From G001797105 sp964528155 (GTDB lineage Bacteria > Chloroflexota > Anaerolineae > Anaerolineales > E44-bin32), in NCBI GenBank assembly GCA_964528155.1, contig CAZGRL010000119.1, positions 1 to 10,996 on the forward strand: a stretch of 10,996 nt of DNA, read 5' to 3'. Within the stretch, counting starts at the first letter, position 1; every line of letters begins with the position of its first letter. Made by a program: the position numbers and the translations under genes. Shown here one piece after another: positions 7,901 to 10,996 of this stretch. A model generated the notes under the pieces. That model was not told where the DNA came from. It was given only the letters and a program-made list of their open reading frames with translations, and ran no database searches.

Positions 7901-8537
7901 CGTGGTCCGCCCAAAGCACCTCGAATCGATCGGCATGCCAGCGATGGCGCTCGGCGTCCTTCCACGACCCTGATACTTCCAGCTGCTCGTAGTTCCCGGC
8001 GAGAGCCTGCGCCGTTTCATTGCCACTTCCGCTGAAAACAAGCGCATCCCCTGAGGCGTCTGTCACAATTCCAAACTTTGCGTGCAGGATGCCCTTGCCC
8101 TGACGCATCACGCCCACTCGGACCTCGAGCAAGCCTTTGGCTTCCAGCCAGGCAAGCATGCGTAGGCGAGCCCCCTCAAGTGCTTGTCGAGGTGTGGCGA
8201 AGCGCTTTCGCAACAAGCGCTCAAGTCGCTCGACATCGCCTTGCTCCATCAGTGCCCGGGCGTCCTCTTCCTCCAAGTGCTCGTTCACAAGCAGCCGAAC
8301 AGCCGGGCGCGGGGCAGCGTTGCCCATCTCCTCGAGGCGTTCGATGAAGCGCCCAAAACCACGCGCGGCCGCAGCCATCACGCTTGACGAGAAGTAGGCG
8401 CAACAGCGGTCGTAGCGGACCGCCTCCCCGAGAGCGGGGACATAGAGCTCATCAAGAAGCGAAGGATCTGGCCCGACAACAAACCGGTACCAGTCGCGGC
8501 TCCGAAGGCCGGTCGATGTGGACGCCTGGTCCTTCAC
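4920..8537 (-). CDS. PLD-type nuclease fused to an SNF2-like SF2 helicase (Hma-like helicase subunit)
   Basis: This 1205-residue protein is expected to move on or remodel double-stranded DNA using ATP and to cut it through its N-terminal domain. The N-terminal 210 residues form a phospholipase-D-type nuclease domain with an HKD signature ILHAKFGIVTD (150-160: His152, Lys154, Asp160) and GSGNE (170-174). The motor follows: Walker A as DVVGMGKT (302-309), LVILDEAHA (407-415) with a DEAH box, LLSATPM (450-456), VLVFSEYGDTMDYL (741-754), CTDAASEGLNLQTAG (804-818) and QRIGRVDRIGQ (834-844) with both arginine fingers. These are the SNF2/RapA-like SF2 motifs, all intact. Residues 860-1205 form a helical C-terminal region with a likely coiled coil around 1045-1105. 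The GTG start overlaps the methylase stop as GTGA (8537-8534), with GGAGG at 8549-8545 giving 7-nt spacing. Unlike DISARM loci there is no drmA or drmB (DUF1998) partner nearby; the methylase neighbour instead points to Hma. Confidence 0.95.
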   Translation of the reverse strand: MKDQASTSTGLRSRDWYRFVVGPDPSLLDELYVPALGEAVRYDRCCAYFSSSVMAAAARGFGRFIERLEEMGNAAPRPAVRLLVNEHLEEEDARALMEQGDVERLERLLRKRFATPRQALEGARLRMLAWLEAKGLLEVRVGVMRQGKGILHAKFGIVTDASGDALVFSGSGNETAQALAGNYEQLEVSGSWKDAERHRWHADRFEVLWADHDPDVHTVSLPEAIKKHLIQFAPKEAPIIEPGEATERQKTAMRWRFLSEAPYLRGGESACDATAPVDLWPHQRRVVDEASSAWPEGRLLCDVVGMGKTIEAILLLRRLLAGRGVRRVLVLLPAGLLEQWQSELREKGGMIFPRLEGLTQLVWPDDRTTIVGGLPEALEQDTLLLSRELARIDPHFGELMAAEPWDLVILDEAHAARRRKQVEGEFNSGTLLLDLLRQLELRRRARGILLLSATPMQTHPWEPWDLLGVLGEGGAWLAEFHGVREYYDAVQGMNRGGVDPEAARAAARLIVTDGRYPALPGNGIAMDDGPRLADRLRFAAESQRQAIADWMRHNSPLGLRMHRNTRATLEKYHALGLLPSAPPQRVVEDVVFDYADPAERDVYDSITTYIDRRFRELEQQKPGKGFVMTVYRRRASSSPLALERSLMRRQDGLLSVAERRAYDPDVPPDEAPEQHSLDEAGEMGLGGRISLALPSDPQIARRERADVDDLLLRLRALSGRDSKRDRFFSELKRVTSDGRPVLVFSEYGDTMDYLAVSLAPFYADQLACYSGEGGRLFREGEWRSVSKGAITEALAGGRIQVLICTDAASEGLNLQTAGAVINYDLPWNPSKVEQRIGRVDRIGQHYPRVLVVNLLLEDSVDSRVYTVLRKRCHLFEQFVGPMQPVLARARRMLLGQDPEDLAALDEEAERAKDDPLIMEAYQEDTEVPNPIASPCATRGDLQRALETLPDPYRVSKRKRTSALRLSGPGMRKRSYAINLEALEDDTSLLPLSPFDDGLRAIGDGLSRAGERTPLVLGSAANGAFRRTLAYWVTGGGWQAVESMADLEARIATWDGQLAEAETWLQATQTARSAAMEDVRQMESRALDKEHLAFKHQVQAARLRLTSELGRYLVCLGEGTGDLNAVLHQHLARDLPGAARLRECFERLGGYPTWDMETLRELEAYSRHLTEDQRRARLMGSELQAALDDPRWAAADQDAEPKRMTG

Positions 8538-10996
8538 GCGTCGGCCTCCTCCGACTCCTCCTCGTCGTCCTCGAGTTCGTCATCCATCAAGCGCGGCTGC
8601 AGGACGGGCGCCTCCACCCATTCGGGGGGCGCGATGTCAAAGAGTGGCTTGAGCAGCGCGTGCCACGCCCGGAATTCGGGGAACTTGGCGCCGGCACTGG
8701 TCTTGCCTCGATCAAACCGCAGTGCCTCGGGCGCAGCCTCGACGAGCGCCTCCATCAGTCTTGCCACAACCGAGTCCTTGCCCCAGTTCTGTTGGCGTAG
8801 GAGCGCTCTCGAATTGCCGATCCCAGCCGTGCCACCGCCAGCTTCTTGGTAGCGCAAGGCGAATGCGTGACATCCATCCAGCGCCGTCCGGAACGACGGA
8901 TCATTGGGATGAACCTTTAGGGCGTCCTTCCTCCTCCTACGTTTCTTCCCTGTTGTGACTGCCCCAAAGAGAGTCTCAACCATCTCGTCGGGCTCAAGTG
9001 CCCTCTCCCGACGCCGGTCTTTCGCCGAGAGCATCTGGATCTTGTCACCTGATTTCGACACCAGACCCGCCGCCACTAGGCTGTCGACGTCCATCCCGAC
9101 CGCATGGCCGAGGAGCTTTGCTTCATTGAATCTGAACTCAGCGGCGCGCAGCACATCCCAGCACAGCAGCACGAACCGGCCCTCCGGCTCGACGCCTTGC
9201 AGGCCCTGCTTCGCCAAACGCCCGACACGCCAGGCGCTGACCGCGTCCGAGGCCAGATCGATGGCTTTTGCCACGCCGACGACCTCGCCGGTATCGGTCC
9301 GAACTTCGTCAAAGCGGCTATACACCGCCATCGCTGGGCCGAACGAACCGACGAGCTGATCGACCGGGTTGAGCCCCTCGGCCTCGAGACGCTCGGCGGT
9401 CGAACGGGCCGCCTCTTGGATCTCGGCTTGAAGGGCGGAGTCGAAGAAGCCGACTCCGGCGCCCAACATGCGCTCGCGGGCGACGAGCAGCACCGTGCTC
9501 TGGGCGGCGTTCTTCCGTGCCTGATGCAGGCTGTGCTCGCTTTCTGTTTTCACCGGCCAGGTGGCTGTGATCATGAAACCGGCGCTGATCAGCGATGAGA
9601 ATAGCGCCTCCCAGGCTTCCTGTTTCTTGTGCGTGAACATCACGGTCAGGACGCCGTCATCGCGCAGAATGCGCTTGCATTCTCGAAATGTCTCGCCCAT
9701 CAACTGACGATAGAAGGCGCGCGCTTTCTCCTTGGCGGAGGCTGCCGAGCCATCGCGTTTTCCCTGACCTTTGACCGCGTCTGGGTCACGATGCCGACTG
9801 ACGTTGACGACCGCTTCCTGATCATGCTCACAAAGGTAGGTGGAGAACCACTCCGGCCGGCGNNNNNNNNNNTGCTCTTGAGCCAGACATAGAATAAGTC
9901 GGCCAGTTCACTGTACTGCACGTTGTCGTCGTACGGAGGATCAACGACGACAGCTGTTATTGAGCCATCGGAGACTTGCGGGAGATTCGTCGCACTGCCC
10001 AGCGTAATCTCAGCCAAGGAGGCCCGTTCATCACGAGGGAGGCTTGAAAGCTTCGCACAGGCATCGAGGGTGTTCTCGATCGCCCAGCCCATTCCCATAC
10101 CATCATTGCAGGTCGCCAGCTCCGTGAACGTCGCCTTGAACGCGAAGTCATGTCTGTCGAACACGCTTCGGATTACTTGGCGAGGCGCATGCCACGAGGC
10201 TAGCACGCTGTTGTAATTAGCAAACTTGTCCAGGACAAATGCAAGTAAATGGACCACCGCCTCGCCAAGTGCTTCACCCTCAGCGGCGATGATATCGGGT
10301 CTCAGCAGACGCAGCCCTTCGACGAGCACTCCCATCGTTAGCAGTTGGCGTGGGGAAAACAAGTCGGTCCAGCGTGGCATGCCATAGAGCCGAGGGCGTT
10401 CATCGCTTGCGGCTTCTGGAAACAATTCCGTCGGGAGGATGTTGGTGGCTTCCCAGCTAGGCCGGAGGCGGGCGAGCTCGGCCTCGGCCGTACTGAGCGC
10501 CGCCAGGTCGTCCGACTCGGGCAGCTGGAACTTCAGCCCCTGCGGCGTCTTCACCACCAACGCGTAGAGGGCACTACCCAGTTCCCCGGACTGCGCCTTG
10601 GCTTTGATATATTCAGCTGGAATGGCTCGGCCTGTGAAGAGTGAGATACCTTTGCCATGCTCGTAGGTCGGTGGAGGTGGCTGAGACAATTGCCCGCTGG
10701 CTCTGCCGACTTCTCGAATCTGCACCCTCCAAGTACCAGCTCGCTTGTCGACGATCGGCTCAGCGGCCAGGCGCAACCCCCTGTTCGGCTTAAGCAAGTG
10801 CCAGTCTGGAACAAGTGGTGTCATGTACCCAGTGTCTGGACAAGGCACTGTGCGCGCGAAGATGTAACCATCGGGGCGAGCCATGCCTTTCAAAGTAGTC
10901 TTTGGAAAGAATTTGCCGAGGCGGGCAACGCTTCGTTCGCGCCAGGCTGCGCCCCATTTCCTCGCCGAGTCGACGAGATCCAACCCGAATCGGAAG
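8534..10996 (-). CDS. DUF1156-type DNA methyltransferase (Hma-like methylase), N-terminus beyond the window, interrupted by an assembly gap
   Basis: The frame is open from the right edge, so the apparent TTG start at 10983 is arbitrary; the preceding codons also read through (FRFG). Visible landmarks run from a region TVPCPDTGYMTPLVPDW (10851-10801), where related methylases carry a zinc ribbon, through FSPRQLLTMGVLVEGL and LDKFANYNSVLASWH, then FDRHDFAFKATF, to the catalytic amino-methyltransferase motif DPPY (9942-9931) followed by DDNVQYSELADLFYVWLK. All of these are typical of DUF1156 proteins. After the Ns the frame changes, and the sequence resumes as RRPEWFSTYLCEHDQEAVV and, later, DDGVLTVMFTHKKQEAWEAL and TESEHSLHQARKNAAQS, exactly what the family shows next. 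I therefore treat it as one gene with a mis-sized gap, not two genes. Motif I (FxGxG) and the DUF1156 domain proper lie outside the window. The protein ends in a strongly acidic tail. The enzyme should methylate adenine or cytosine amino groups to mark self DNA. Its stop overlaps the helicase start. Confidence 0.93.
8545..8549 (-). promoter_or_regulatory. Ribosome binding site of the helicase inside the methylase acidic tail
   Basis: The Glu codons near the methylase C-terminus spell GGAGG, 7 nt before the GTG at 8537. Together with the GTGA overlap this supports translational coupling and explains the choice of a GTG start. Confidence 0.6.
9863..9872. other. Assembly gap (ten Ns) inside the methylase gene
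   Basis: Ten ambiguous bases interrupt the gene 58 bp after the DPPY motif. The frame before the gap (codon starts at positions divisible by 3) and the frame after it (codon starts at positions 1 mod 3) are both clearly the methylase. The true missing length must therefore be 2 mod 3, for example 8, 11 or 14, not 10. The N run is a placeholder. Confidence 0.97.

Noticed and set aside
4758..9598. Long plus-strand open frames (for example 4758-5456, 6003-6809, 6819-7235, 7171-7695, 9104-9598)
   Set aside because: They lie antisense to the helicase and methylase genes, whose motifs are unmistakable. Long shadow frames are expected in GC-rich DNA, and these show no motifs or ribosome binding sites.
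9700..10983. A separate gene ending after the N gap
   Set aside because: The residues after the Ns in that frame are unlike any methylase, while the neighbouring frame continues the family sequence, so the apparent end is an artefact of the mis-sized gap.
4920..10996. DISARM system
   Set aside because: An SNF2-like helicase and a methylase suggested DISARM, but there is no DrmA or DUF1998 DrmB. The PLD domain is fused to the helicase, and the methylase is DUF1156-type, which fits Hma better.

Overview
The window comes from a GC-rich bacterium. This shows in the base composition, two GTG starts and a pair of GC-rich palindromic intergenic repeats. No rRNA, tRNA or housekeeping gene is present to fix the taxon, and I do not assign one. 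A run of ten Ns at 9863-9872 marks an assembly join, so this is probably a draft or metagenome-assembled contig.

Layout. (1) Bases 1-529 are essentially intergenic: a possible C-terminal tail of an upstream gene, then two inverted copies of a palindromic repeat and a pyrimidine-rich tract. (2) Bases 530-2701 on the plus strand hold a tight two-gene unit: a cytosolic Hanks-type Ser/Thr kinase, followed 3 bp later by a 434-residue protein I do not recognise. (3) Bases 2668-3354 on the minus strand, tail to tail with the previous gene and overlapping it by 34 bp, hold a small gene. It looks like a PD-(D/E)XK nuclease-like domain with a winged-helix-like segment between its catalytic halves. A good sigma70-type promoter and a strong ribosome binding site precede it. 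(4) Bases 3355-3767 have no convincing gene. (5) Bases 3768-10996 on the minus strand are one operon read from the right edge leftwards: a DUF1156-type DNA methyltransferase (N-terminus outside the window, interrupted by the N gap), a 1205-residue PLD-nuclease/SNF2-like helicase fusion overlapping it by GTGA, and a 377-residue PD-(D/E)XK (NucS/DUF91-like) nuclease 18 bp further on.

How the genes fit together. A DUF1156 methylase beside a PLD-SF2 helicase is the core of the predicted anti-phage system called Hma (helicase, methylase, ATPase). The third expected component, a DUF499 ATPase, would lie upstream of the methylase, beyond the right edge, and was not seen. The inferred logic is self-marking by the methylase and ATP-driven recognition or destruction of unmarked DNA by the helicase-nuclease, with the second nuclease as an accessory effector. 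The kinase/unknown pair and the winged-helix/nuclease gene next to it look like additional defence-island cargo and are the most likely place for something undescribed. Their functional link to the Hma-like operon is inference from proximity only.
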